A DNA stretch of 8,641 nt from Methanobacteriota archaeon (lineage in GTDB: Archaea; Thermoplasmatota; Poseidoniia; Poseidoniales; SP79), in the NCBI GenBank assembly GCA_002715545.1, contig PAZI01000027.1:191072-199712 (forward strand). Direction: 5' to 3'. The notes beneath the pieces were generated by a model. That model saw nothing but the letters and a program-made list of their open reading frames with translations, had not been told where the DNA came from and did not search any database. The position numbers and the translations under genes were made by a program. Position 1 is the first letter of the stretch, and each line of letters starts with the position of its first letter. Shown here in pieces: positions 1 to 7,619 of the stretch.

Positions 1-460
1 TTTTTGTATCTAAGGTGAAATTTGTTTTTGTAATATTGCTTATGTCTTCAGTAATGGTCTTTGCAGAATCAGAAGACACAACGGCTTGCATCAATGTTAC
101 AACTAGCTGACCGGCGATTGCATCAGGAACTACAGGAAATATTATTTTAGAATTAGGAGTCCCAGCGTTGTGACCATTTCCGTGATTAACAGCCACTCTG
201 AGCTCATCTAGAACATCTCTTTGATTATCTCCGCTTAATATATTGACCGCAATGCCGCCAACATTTCCACCACCAGCTGTCCCAGAGCCCGTATCAGAAT
301 CGCTAGCTAAAACAGTCCCCGTTGGCACCGCTGATTTCCCATCTGAGCCGCCGTGGACAATCACATACTTCTTTGAAGTGCCATCAGTAGATATGAGAGT
401 AATAGACTGCTTCTCAGTTGTACCGTGAGCAGCTATCGCGCTGGCAGCAGTAAGGGTCGC
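1..460 (-). repeat. Beta module copy 2 in the large LamG protein (cut by the left edge)
   Basis: Residues from about 839 to the window edge. It opens with ATLTAAS and SITLISTDGTSKKYVI, matching copy 1 at 11 of 16 positions over the second motif. A Gly/Thr/Asp-rich insertion follows (about residues 880-905), then LDELRVAVNHG and a partly degenerate second half. The DGTS motifs of copies 1 and 2 are 131 residues apart. The end of this copy is outside the window. Confidence 0.6.
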
Positions 461-2974
461 TTTATAGTTTACTCTACTTATGACTTTCGTACCACCTGAA
501 AATGTTGTTAGACCTGATACACCGGCTAGATTATGAGTAATCGATGTATTTCCAGCATAACCAGCGACAGCCTGTGTCAGAACTAAAGAGCCTGCATCGT
601 TTGAATCACCACCATTATTATGTTGTATTGTTATTTTTTCATTATGTCCAGACTTGCTTTCTATTGCAGACTTTAAGTTAGCGTATGTTGCGTCGCCGTT
701 ATCACCTCGAACCACAGGAACGCTACCGGCCGTAACTCCATTCCCTATATCAATTTCGTATGTACGAGATGTCCCATCAGAAGAAATCAACGTTATTGCC
801 TGAGTATCTGGGGGATTTTGGCTATAGGTTAATGTTGCAGTCGCAGCCAAATGAGAGCTTGTATCTTTAAATTGAAACGTCTCTGTATTATTAAACGCGT
901 CTTGGATAGTAAGCTTTGTATCTACAGCGGGAATTGCAGTCTCATCAAATGGGTGAAAATGTATACTGGCAGAAGCCAATACATTACCTCCAGAAATTTC
1001 AGGAAATCCAGGCTCAATCCTACTAGCTGTTAATGGCGCTGTTAGCAATGTTGGCCGATTAATGATTGTACCGTCAGGTCTGGAAGTCTCCACAAATTTA
1101 GAAATACTACCAGAGAAATTTAAAATTGTAGACATTTCAGTAATTTGTTGCCGTGAGATACCCATCCTAAACTCATCGACACCATTGTACTCAACCAGCC
1201 TGAATAGTCTGTCTGGCTCAATACCAGCCGATCTAAAAATCGTTTTTAATGCATACTTCGTACCTTTGGATTTAAAAATATGGCTTATATTTTTTAAAAC
1301 TCGGCGCCAAACCAAGTTTTGAACCTCATTTAGATTTCTTTCATAAACAGAATATTCCAAACCTAGATTTTCTTTTCCAAGAAATTGCTCAAATGATACA
1401 TCACCAAAAATCTTAGGTAATTCAAAGCCATAATATTTAGCTAAATCAGGTAAAAACGCATCAGCTATACCATCTTCGCCCATATAATCTGGGTGTAAAA
1501 ATTGTGAAGCTTGATCTAGATACATTTTATATTGATCTAATTCTTCAGCAAGATAATATAGCATTAAAGACATTAGTTGAACATGTCCAATTCGGCCGGC
1601 TTTTGGAAGAGTACCCATAGAGCTATATGCTTCTACAATATTACCATCAACACTTACACCTTCAGAATATGCGCCCTCTTGCAAATAGTGGTTAGGAATT
1701 AGCTTGGTTATTAAATTTGGGTTATTAATATCATACTCTGTTGCGAGCTCTAATAGCTTTGCGTTAAAGTTGATAACTGCCGGATAGTTCGGGAAAAGTA
1801 CTGGACTAAACCTTCGATCTTCTAAAAACATTGGATCAATTACTTCACGAGGGGCCCTTATCGCATCTGTATAGTTTGATATTCTACTATGTAGGCTATT
1901 TCCGCTATGATCTAAAATTACGTCATTATTCGAGTGTGATCCTGCTGGTTCGTTGAAGCGAAAATATAGCCTTAGATTATCATGCGCAAATATATTTCTT
2001 CTAGAGTAATACTCTACTTCATCAGTAGAGCGCGCTCCATGAAATATTCTAAACTCGTCTATAGAACCGCTAAACGAATTGCTTTTATTAAACGTTAAAT
2101 GACCAGCAGACAAATTTTTGCCGTCACCGATTATTAAGTCAGCATTCGATGTGTTTAACCCTGGATAATCGAAAAAATCACTTTTCGCTAAAGTATTAGA
2201 TCCAGACATTATACTAACTGTTTGTTTTTCCGCCCTATTATCATAGAAAAATGATAAATTATACCACTTCCCCTTTTTAAGGGGATAACTAGCTGTTGCA
2301 TAATTGTCACTACCGCTGACTATGGCGAAATTAATTGTGCCTGTTTTTTCTGAAGATGTTTGGTTTATGAATATCGCGAAACCAGTATTTAAAGTTTTAT
2401 GAACGCTGTGGCATATAAAGCTGTTTTCATTACTTTCTGTGGGAAGTCTTAGCGCGCATTCAATCGAGAAAGGATTAAGTTTAGGGTTAATATATGCGAG
2501 ACCCTGTTCACCATTTAATAAAGATTGGTTTAGATTTCCAGACTTATCTTTTACAGTGATATATTGACTTTTACTTGAGTCAAAAGTCAAAAACCCTTTA
2601 TGTTTTGGAAATTTATCTAAAACATATTTTTCTAAAGATGATAAACTATCTTCAAACTGCTCTATTTGCTGAAGGGTTCCATCAAAAGGATATTTATTAA
2701 TAATCTTATCGAAAGCTATATTAATTTTAGCCTCAGCAGAACCAAAGAATGTGTTATTTTGAAACAGTGAATTATCAACAGGAAGTTGCTGTGTTGACAC
2801 CAGCCCATGATTTTCATTTTTTCTTCTAAATGAAGTCTCATCATCATTAACATGAGTAACAGTTAATTTTTTTTGATTTTGATCTAACAATACCCCACGT
2901 GAAGTCTTGTATTTTCGGAGCATCCTTTTTGTGAAAAATTTTACATTCTCAAATGTTAATGATCTTCTTGCCAT
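1..2974 (-). CDS. Large baseplate/tail protein, gp7/gpI-like with LamG domain and tandem beta modules (C-terminus off the left edge)
   Basis: Open frame of at least 991 codons from ATG 2974 with no stop before the window edge. AAGG lies 7 bases upstream, and the ATG overlaps the preceding stop as TAATG. Regions in order: a basic N-terminus and a YPFDGT motif (residues 95-100); a LamG/concanavalin-like fold from about 126 to 366, with the typical closing strand GSIDEFRIFHGARS (303-316); an alpha-rich region about 400-600 with FLPDLAKYYGFELP (507-520) and, after W556, a run ending KSKGTKYALKTIF; then beta modules from about 685 onward. The LP-LA and K-GT motifs and the position after W- and J-like genes resemble the P2 tail protein I/T4 gp7 role, so I infer a baseplate wedge part carrying a carbohydrate-binding-type domain. 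T4 gp7 is about 1,030 residues; this protein is probably longer. The frame and the LamG call are firm. The gp7/gpI assignment is moderate; a tail-fibre-like protein is the alternative. Confidence 0.8.
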   Translation of the reverse strand, partial: MARRSLTFENVKFFTKRMLRKYKTSRGVLLDQNQKKLTVTHVNDDETSFRRKNENHGLVSTQQLPVDNSLFQNNTFFGSAEAKINIAFDKIINKYPFDGTLQQIEQFEDSLSSLEKYVLDKFPKHKGFLTFDSSKSQYITVKDKSGNLNQSLLNGEQGLAYINPKLNPFSIECALRLPTESNENSFICHSVHKTLNTGFAIFINQTSSEKTGTINFAIVSGSDNYATASYPLKKGKWYNLSFFYDNRAEKQTVSIMSGSNTLAKSDFFDYPGLNTSNADLIIGDGKNLSAGHLTFNKSNSFSGSIDEFRIFHGARSTDEVEYYSRRNIFAHDNLRLYFRFNEPAGSHSNNDVILDHSGNSLHSRISNYTDAIRAPREVIDPMFLEDRRFSPVLFPNYPAVINFNAKLLELATEYDINNPNLITKLIPNHYLQEGAYSEGVSVDGNIVEAYSSMGTLPKAGRIGHVQLMSLMLYYLAEELDQYKMYLDQASQFLHPDYMGEDGIADAFLPDLAKYYGFELPKIFGDVSFEQFLGKENLGLEYSVYERNLNEVQNLVWRRVLKNISHIFKSKGTKYALKTIFRSAGIEPDRLFRLVEYNGVDEFRMGISRQQITEMSTILNFSGSISKFVETSRPDGTIINRPTLLTAPLTASRIEPGFPEISGGNVLASASIHFHPFDETAIPAVDTKLTIQDAFNNTETFQFKDTSSHLAATATLTYSQNPPDTQAITLISSDGTSRTYEIDIGNGVTAGSVPVVRGDNGDATYANLKSAIESKSGHNEKITIQHNNGGDSNDAGSLVLTQAVAGYAGNTSITHNLAGVSGLTTFSGGTKVISRVNYKATLTAASAIAAHGTTEKQSITLISTDGTSKKYVIVHGGSDGKSAVPTGTVLASDSDTGSGTAGGGNVGGIAVNILSGDNQRDVLDELRVAVNHGNGHNAGTPNSKIIFPVVPDAIAGQLVVTLMQAVVSSDSAKTITEDISNITKTNFTLDTK
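470..838 (-). repeat. Beta module copy 1 in the large LamG protein
   Basis: Residues about 713-835 of the large protein. The module opens with ATLTYSQ, then AITLISSDGTSRTYEI, then a helix-like stretch YANLKSAIES, then ITIQHNNGG, LVLTQAVAGYAGNTSIT and a closing FSGG. Copy 2 starts immediately downstream, and a related copy lies in the neighbouring 635-residue protein. From the Asp of DGTS to GNT is 75 residues, and to GG is 94. Confidence 0.65.
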
Positions 2975-4881
2975 TAGATTACCTTAAAAGTGAATGAAGA
3001 ATCAAAGTTGAAAATATCACCGTCTAAATCAGTAAGTAATTCCAGCTTATAAGAATATCCAGCAGATAGTGTTCCAGATTTTATTGTTGCAGAAAAAACG
3101 CCGTCATAAAAACTCATCTTTACAGTATCTTTTTGCTGACTAAAGTTAAGTGGAAGGACTTGTTTTCCGGAAAGTAACTCAGTTATTTTATAATATAGCT
3201 GCCCTGGGAATGAATCAGGATCTTTCCTTATCTTCGCTGTTGAATACTCTTTTCCGCTCATCGTTGCAACACAATTGATTACAATTTCCTCAGATTCATG
3301 ATATTCTGACTTTCTATTTTTAAAAGCTGTTGAGACTGCGGTTATATCAAACGTAGAAAATGCGCTATTATAAACTTTCGTAGGCTTGTCTAAAAATGTG
3401 ATTGTCCCGTCGCTTGTTTGCCACTTAAGGTTTACACTAAATCCGTCCGGATTGGCAGTCAAAGCCTCTTTAATATAAGCGTTGTTGCTAGGCAAAGTGA
3501 ATGTTGCCTGATATACACCCTTTAGTCGATCACCATCAGACGATTTATCAACTTGGCTAAAATTTACAGAACTAGTGTATGAGCCAGAAACTATTTTTAA
3601 AACACCACAATCATTGCCAGTTAATTGCGCATTCGAGCCATCACGGAGATTTGCACTTTTAAAAAGTCTTTTTGTTTTTAAGGTGACGATATTCGGTTCA
3701 TCGATAAATACTCTATTCGAATCATCAGAAATCTCATCGTTAAATGTAACTCTTAATTTCGGTATAAGTAATTTATTCTTTATGTGCCTAGACGCAAATC
3801 TTTTAACAAATCTAGTCTTGTTATCTGTGTCATAAGAACCACTGAACCCTATTCTGAAGCCGTTATTATTAATAAGTCCCTTTAGGCTAGCCGACACTGC
3901 GTTTGTTACATCCAAAATCAAGTCTTGATTAGGATCTGAAAAATATAAAGATGATCCTAGATCTACGTTCGTAGTCCCAAAAGACGCTGAAGTTATTATG
4001 TCGATGTGCTCTGTGCTATGACCGCCTGCAAATTTCGAAATAGTCAGACGGCCACCGGCGTTTGCTAATGTTATATTAGTGTTTCCCGTAAGACCGGCAG
4101 AATCCTGCTTAAGCGGAATGGTTGATCCAGACCCTGGATCTGTAGCGGTTATTTTTAGATCACCCTGCGTTTTTGATAATGCAATACCTGCGTAGATTTT
4201 GTCAGCTAATTGTGCGACAGTTGATGCGCCCTGGATCCCAAAAGTATAATTTGTTGAATCAGTTCGTGCTGGATTGGGGGACGCTGCGTTAGCTAAAAAT
4301 GATACGCTATTAGAGCCATCATTTAGTGTAAATCCAACAGTGTTATCCCATCCGCCCGCACCAGCAACAGTTATAGAGCCAGACGCTTTAACATTATCAT
4401 TACCGCCAGCCGCAGACGCTCCTTCAGCTTTCCAAGCTATTGGGGATGCAGCGTAATAAGAAGAAGTTATATAGTTCGCTGATCCTAAGTCGTCAAATGA
4501 ATTAACATCAATACCAAATCCTTCTTCGAAATCGCGGACGAGCGGATTACAGATAGCAGAAAAATTAAATGGCTTTTGTAAACCCGAACTTACGTCTTGT
4601 AACTCCAAGTACGCCTTAAACCCTGTGCTTCCTTTTATGTCTAAAATGCTAGAAGTTAATTTCCCTATTTCGGAGTAGTCGAACTTTATTAGTAGAGCTG
4701 ATTTCTCTGATACGTTTGCAGTTACAAAATTACCAGACTCAATTACTCCTGATTCCTCAAAAAGCTTGAATAGATCTAAGGTTGCTGCCCTACCAGTGTT
4801 CGATCTCTTTGAGCGATTTTTGTTATCAACTATCTTGTCTGTTATATAACAGTCTTTACTGGCTGTAATTATTAATTGCAT
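2974..4881 (-). CDS. Beta-rich virion structural protein, probably baseplate or tail-fibre component (635 aa)
   Basis: Complete frame between the gp6-like gene and the large LamG protein, sharing one base with each (TAATG at both ends). The N-terminus (about 1-75) reads like a DNRLRE-type beta-sandwich: KDCYITDKI near the start, NTGRAATLDLFKLFEESG (28-45), then LLIKFDYSEIG (63-73). A second domain begins about 115 (DFEEGFGIDVNSFDD). It seems interrupted at about 161-288 by a Gly/Ala/Ser/Thr-rich module ending KFAGG, and resumes with DPNQDLILDVTNAVSASLKGLI (about 316-337). Residues 390-635 look like several short Ig-like beta domains. There is no signal peptide or membrane segment and only three cysteines. 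The gene order points to a wedge-attached or fibre-like part of the baseplate, but I cannot name an exact T4 equivalent. The Shine-Dalgarno is weak (GGGTGAG, 9 bases upstream), so translation may be coupled to the gene before it. Confidence 0.85.
   Translation of the reverse strand: MQLIITASKDCYITDKIVDNKNRSKRSNTGRAATLDLFKLFEESGVIESGNFVTANVSEKSALLIKFDYSEIGKLTSSILDIKGSTGFKAYLELQDVSSGLQKPFNFSAICNPLVRDFEEGFGIDVNSFDDLGSANYITSSYYAASPIAWKAEGASAAGGNDNVKASGSITVAGAGGWDNTVGFTLNDGSNSVSFLANAASPNPARTDSTNYTFGIQGASTVAQLADKIYAGIALSKTQGDLKITATDPGSGSTIPLKQDSAGLTGNTNITLANAGGRLTISKFAGGHSTEHIDIITSASFGTTNVDLGSSLYFSDPNQDLILDVTNAVSASLKGLINNNGFRIGFSGSYDTDNKTRFVKRFASRHIKNKLLIPKLRVTFNDEISDDSNRVFIDEPNIVTLKTKRLFKSANLRDGSNAQLTGNDCGVLKIVSGSYTSSVNFSQVDKSSDGDRLKGVYQATFTLPSNNAYIKEALTANPDGFSVNLKWQTSDGTITFLDKPTKVYNSAFSTFDITAVSTAFKNRKSEYHESEEIVINCVATMSGKEYSTAKIRKDPDSFPGQLYYKITELLSGKQVLPLNFSQQKDTVKMSFYDGVFSATIKSGTLSAGYSYKLELLTDLDGDIFNFDSSFTFKVI
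4018..4401 (-). repeat. Related beta module inside the 635-residue structural protein
   Basis: Residues about 161-288. Order of motifs matches the copies in the large protein: GSITVAG, FTLNDGSNSVSF, a helix-like stretch VAQLADKIYAG, LKITATDPGSGS, LTGNTNIT and closing FAGG. Spacing from the Asp of DGS to GNT is 78 residues, and to GG is 98, against 75 and 94 in copy 1. Hand count gives about 46% GC for 4021-4380 against about 38% for 4441-4800, so it looks like a module inserted into an older domain. Confidence 0.55.
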
Positions 4882-6806
4882 TATCTCACGCTCACCCTAA
4901 TATCGAAGTCAGGGTACCTTAATTCAAAGATACCATTCTTCTTTGGAAATATATACCCTTTTTCTAAAAGCGGTTCGAAGGGTTCACTACCACCATAGTC
5001 GTAAGTGTTAACCCCATCGCCCTCCAGCACAACACCTGTTTTTGATACCACAGTAATGCCCTTTAAGCCATCTGAATCATGAATAGAAGCAACACCATCA
5101 GAAGACATCACTGCGTAGCTGATGTCGCCCAAAGATAATGGTTGATTTATATGAAAATTCTTAATACTTAATAGCTTCTTTAAATTTGTGATTATAGACT
5201 GTACAACGTTGGCCTTTTGTGCACCAGGGACTGCAATTACATTAATATTCAATCCAAAATTATGAACTGCAGCGTCCATGATTATATAAGAATCATTTAT
5301 TAGTCTAAATGACTCCAAGTATGTCTTTAAGTTTAGTTTAAGATTATCACCTGAAACCTCTAGGGGAGATGAAGAAGTGTCCATTGAGCCAAACTTAACC
5401 AACCTGCCGCTTGAGCCTCTGCTTATTAACGCTATCTCAATTTGACCATTTGCGTCTGGTGTTTCTGAAACTGCAGCCCTAAATACCCTACCCAACGCAG
5501 ATGGTAATGCGTAAATCCTAGCCACAAGGTCTTCTTTTGTCACTATTCTTGATTGTGAATTTCTGGCAACAGGAATTTGATCCCTAAGTTCATTTATGCT
5601 TGGTGCGGGTGCGCCGCCAGAAGCTTTCTGGTGATTTCTAACTGCCAAACTAGCCCTAGTTAGTCGGGCATCTTCGTGATCAACGCCTGTCGGAAATGTC
5701 ATATCTAGAAAGTCTATAGTTCTTATCGATTCTGCAGACACGTTATGAATTAGGCCACCACCATGACGATAATTAATAGTTATCGTTGTTTGTCTAGGGG
5801 CAACGCCTAATGTGTTCGTCCTAAGCAAAGAATTCGGATCCAGTGCAAATCTTGAAAATACGCGCTTACCGTATAGCGGCATGCTTAGGTCACCCGGGTC
5901 TGGTAAAATATCATTGTCATCTGCAGTTGCGTCGCCGCCACCAAAAGTTAGCGTAGTAGAAAGTAATTGCGGATCGAAATATCTAGTATATCTGTAGGGC
6001 GCTGGTGTAACGACCAGCGTTTGCTCTACGGTTTTTTGACTAATATTCTTATTATCCATTACAGAGAATACATTATCTTGAGATAAATTATCAACTTCAT
6101 AATACACATTACCGTCAGAATCAGTCACACTTTCTATTAGACTTATATTTTGTTCTGACAGTGATATTTCTCTAAAAGGTATAAAACTATCTGGTATTGA
6201 AAATGATTCATCCCTTATCTCACCAGACACGCATAGACCTTTTAGGTTTATAATTTTTCTAGATTTTCCATTTGCTTCGATACCGTCTCTGGGGGGTTGC
6301 GGGGTCGAAAATTTCCAGACAAAATCACGATCATCATTTTTTCTTCTTAGTGTAAAGTCTACATCTTCCATTAGATTAAACGTAATACCATTTCCAGAAA
6401 TTAAGCGGGTACCCTTTTTAATTGTTGGTAAACATTCTTCAATAACTTTACCATCGCCATCTAACGGGACCTCTATATAAAATGAAACGTAAGTTGTAGC
6501 AGGGCTAGCGCCATGCGTTTCGACCCCAGCTAGCCGGATATGCTTTTTTAAATTTTCAATCTCTACAGCATCTTGCCATCGTAATTCGTTGAATTGATGA
6601 TCTAAATAGAATGACATAGAGTCACCGATATAGGAAATCATGTCTACGAACATGCCACCTAGGCCGGTCTCTGTAAAGTCTTCTAAATTATCGGGAAAAA
6701 ATGTCCTGGCATGCTGAACCAAATTATTCTTAAATCCGTCAAAATCCCTAGCAAGATAAGATCTTTTTACGATCTTTTTCTGTTTATTCCTAATATCTTT
6801 TTCCAT
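4881..6806 (-). CDS. gp6: Baseplate wedge protein, gp6/baseplate J-like (641 aa)
   Basis: Member of the T4 gp6/P2 gpJ family, whose copies form the ring that holds the baseplate wedges together. The N-terminus carries the family pattern RSYLARDFDGFKNNL (15-29), ETGLGGMFVDMISYIGDSMS (46-65) and YLDHQFNE (67-74). The central part has LTFGGGD (286-292), NYRHGGGLIHNVSAESI (345-361) and the conserved VTKEDLVARIYALPSALGRV (422-441), the step typical of J-like proteins. The C-terminal part (about 490-590) is alpha/beta with LNINVIAVPG. Length is close to T4 gp6 (about 660). It starts on ATG 6806 overlapping the gp25-like stop by one base, with a distant AAGGG about 10 bases upstream, so coupling is likely. 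No disruption is visible. Family assignment is secure; exact orthology to T4 gp6 rather than another J-like protein is less so. Confidence 0.9.
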   Translation of the reverse strand: MEKDIRNKQKKIVKRSYLARDFDGFKNNLVQHARTFFPDNLEDFTETGLGGMFVDMISYIGDSMSFYLDHQFNELRWQDAVEIENLKKHIRLAGVETHGASPATTYVSFYIEVPLDGDGKVIEECLPTIKKGTRLISGNGITFNLMEDVDFTLRRKNDDRDFVWKFSTPQPPRDGIEANGKSRKIINLKGLCVSGEIRDESFSIPDSFIPFREISLSEQNISLIESVTDSDGNVYYEVDNLSQDNVFSVMDNKNISQKTVEQTLVVTPAPYRYTRYFDPQLLSTTLTFGGGDATADDNDILPDPGDLSMPLYGKRVFSRFALDPNSLLRTNTLGVAPRQTTITINYRHGGGLIHNVSAESIRTIDFLDMTFPTGVDHEDARLTRASLAVRNHQKASGGAPAPSINELRDQIPVARNSQSRIVTKEDLVARIYALPSALGRVFRAAVSETPDANGQIEIALISRGSSGRLVKFGSMDTSSSPLEVSGDNLKLNLKTYLESFRLINDSYIIMDAAVHNFGLNINVIAVPGAQKANVVQSIITNLKKLLSIKNFHINQPLSLGDISYAVMSSDGVASIHDSDGLKGITVVSKTGVVLEGDGVNTYDYGGSEPFEPLLEKGYIFPKKNGIFELRYPDFDIRVSVR

Positions 6807-7306
6807 TATCCAGCTGCCCTTATTATTACTTCCACCACTTGATCACTCAAATTTAACCCGGGTATAGAATACGAAACCCTTATCCCGATTTTCGCAGTAT
6901 GCTCATTATCGTTATGTTCAGTAAAAGCCTCAAAACCATTTAGGGAAATATAGGGCATATATTTTCCTATAGCCATATTAATTCTAGAAATTGCTTCTTT
7001 TTCTATATCATCAGTAGCTAGCTCAAAAGCCAGCTCTTCTAAATTGGCACCGAAATTATAATTTCCCAAACGCTCACCATGATTTGTCATAAGCAAGTTT
7101 TTAAAATTATCCCTTATTTGATCTTTTAGACTCTTATGCATACGAAATAAACCATCGCGGCCAACCCCAAGCTCAAGTGGCGTTTTAATACCAATCAACT
7201 TTTCAAACGCGATATCTCTCTCGTGTTGATCTATTGTTGACTTAAGCTGTCCAGCTGATTTAAACTTAATTTGTTTTCTATTTTGTGTTCGCTTTCTGGA
7301 CGCCAT
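6806..7306 (-). CDS. gp25: Baseplate wedge protein, gp25/gpW lysozyme-like family (166 aa)
   Basis: Small wedge protein of the GPW/gp25 family, which joins the sheath initiation site to the gp6 ring in contractile tails. Family signals: SLKDQIRDNFKNLLMTNHGE (59-78) followed by RLGNYNFGANLEEL (79-92), the usual helix, LLxT-xxGER and FG pattern, then SRINMAIGKYMPYI (107-120) and the two closing strands KIGIRVSYSIPG and QVVEVIIR. It carries about 40 extra basic, probably flexible residues at the N-terminus compared with T4 gp25 (about 132 aa). The name lysozyme-like is historical; no catalytic role is implied. Start ATG 7306 is supported by AGAGG 6 bases upstream (7313-7317). It lies just downstream of the only intergenic gap, which holds a candidate late promoter, and its stop overlaps the gp6-like start as TAATG. 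Confidence 0.9.
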   Translation of the reverse strand: MASRKRTQNRKQIKFKSAGQLKSTIDQHERDIAFEKLIGIKTPLELGVGRDGLFRMHKSLKDQIRDNFKNLLMTNHGERLGNYNFGANLEELAFELATDDIEKEAISRINMAIGKYMPYISLNGFEAFTEHNDNEHTAKIGIRVSYSIPGLNLSDQVVEVIIRAAG

Positions 7307-7312
7307 GACATA

Positions 7313-7317
7313 CCTCT
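7313..7317 (-). promoter_or_regulatory. Ribosome binding site of the gp25-like gene
   Basis: AGAGG on the minus strand, six bases before ATG 7306. It decides between this start and another ATG at 7311, which lies in a different frame and would sit directly against the site. It is the only clear Shine-Dalgarno in this block that is not inside an upstream coding frame. Confidence 0.65.
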
Positions 7318-7341
7318 GGTGTATAATTATCCCCTAATAGA

Positions 7342-7349
7342 AATTTATA
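7342..7349 (-). promoter_or_regulatory. Candidate T4-like late promoter (TATAAATT)
   Basis: Within the 64-base gap between the cysteine-rich gene and the gp25-like gene, the minus strand reads TATAAATT, one base from the T4 late consensus TATAAATA. Late promoters of T4-like phages have this single element and no -35 box. It sits about 35 bases before the gp25-like ATG, a plausible distance for a short leader. In AT-rich DNA a one-mismatch octamer can arise by chance, so the support is mainly its position in the only gap ahead of the wedge genes. Confidence 0.35.
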
Positions 7350-7370
7350 TGTAATTTAAGTACTATAAAA

Positions 7371-7619
7371 TTACCACTTTCCCATAGGGCAGCCTTTTGA
7401 TGTTGAATAAGCCAGCATTGGATAATAGCAACCACAATCATCGCACTTAAGAAAAGGAGTGCTACTTTTTACCAACTTTGGGCATTCATCACAAATTTTT
7501 CTCCTCTCGTTTGCGAGCAAAGCAGTATCTCTATCTAGTATACCCATCATATGCATAGAAAGCTTTGTCCACCCTTCTCCTATCTGTACACATTCTTTAC
7601 AAAAATCTTTCTTGCTCAT
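7371..7619 (-). CDS. Small cysteine-rich, probably zinc-binding protein (82 aa)
   Basis: Short frame with eight cysteines at 7, 10, 43, 46, 59, 62, 64 and 77: a FCKEC pair near the start, ICDEC in the middle, then CDDCGC and a terminal GCPMGKW. Four spaced CxxC-type groups suggest one or two zinc sites, with 43/46/59/62 looking most like a zinc ribbon. The ending C-x-x-C-G-C with a later C-P-x-G-K-W is a pattern I associate with small uncharacterised phage proteins, but I cannot give a function. It is too small for an enzyme. It could be an assembly factor, a minor virion part or a regulator that binds nucleic acid. AAAGG six bases upstream and TAATG overlap with the gene before support ATG 7619. 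After its stop comes the 64-base gap. Confidence 0.8.
   Translation of the reverse strand: MSKKDFCKECVQIGEGWTKLSMHMMGILDRDTALLANERRKICDECPKLVKSSTPFLKCDDCGCYYPMLAYSTSKGCPMGKW

Noticed and set aside
243..1322. Three short plus-strand open frames at 243-428, 851-1033 and 1062-1322
   Set aside because: They lie opposite the large minus-strand gene, whose translation is coherent throughout. They have no plausible protein features or ribosome sites and read as shadows.
3575..5997. Plus-strand open frames at 3575-3835, 4274-4456 and 5812-5997
   Set aside because: They are antisense to the 635-residue and gp6-like genes, with odd low-complexity translations and no supporting signals.
6806..7306. 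Lysozyme or cell-wall hydrolase activity for the gp25-like protein
   Set aside because: The family label is historical. The protein fits the structural wedge family and I see no basis for claiming catalysis.
7309..7311. ATG at 7311 as an alternative start near the gp25-like gene
   Set aside because: It is in another frame (ATG TCA TGG), touches the ribosome site too closely and does not lead to the gp25 family sequence.
7307..7370. Transcription terminator in the intergenic gap
   Set aside because: No GC-rich hairpin followed by a T run is visible on the minus strand; only weak AT-rich complementarity.
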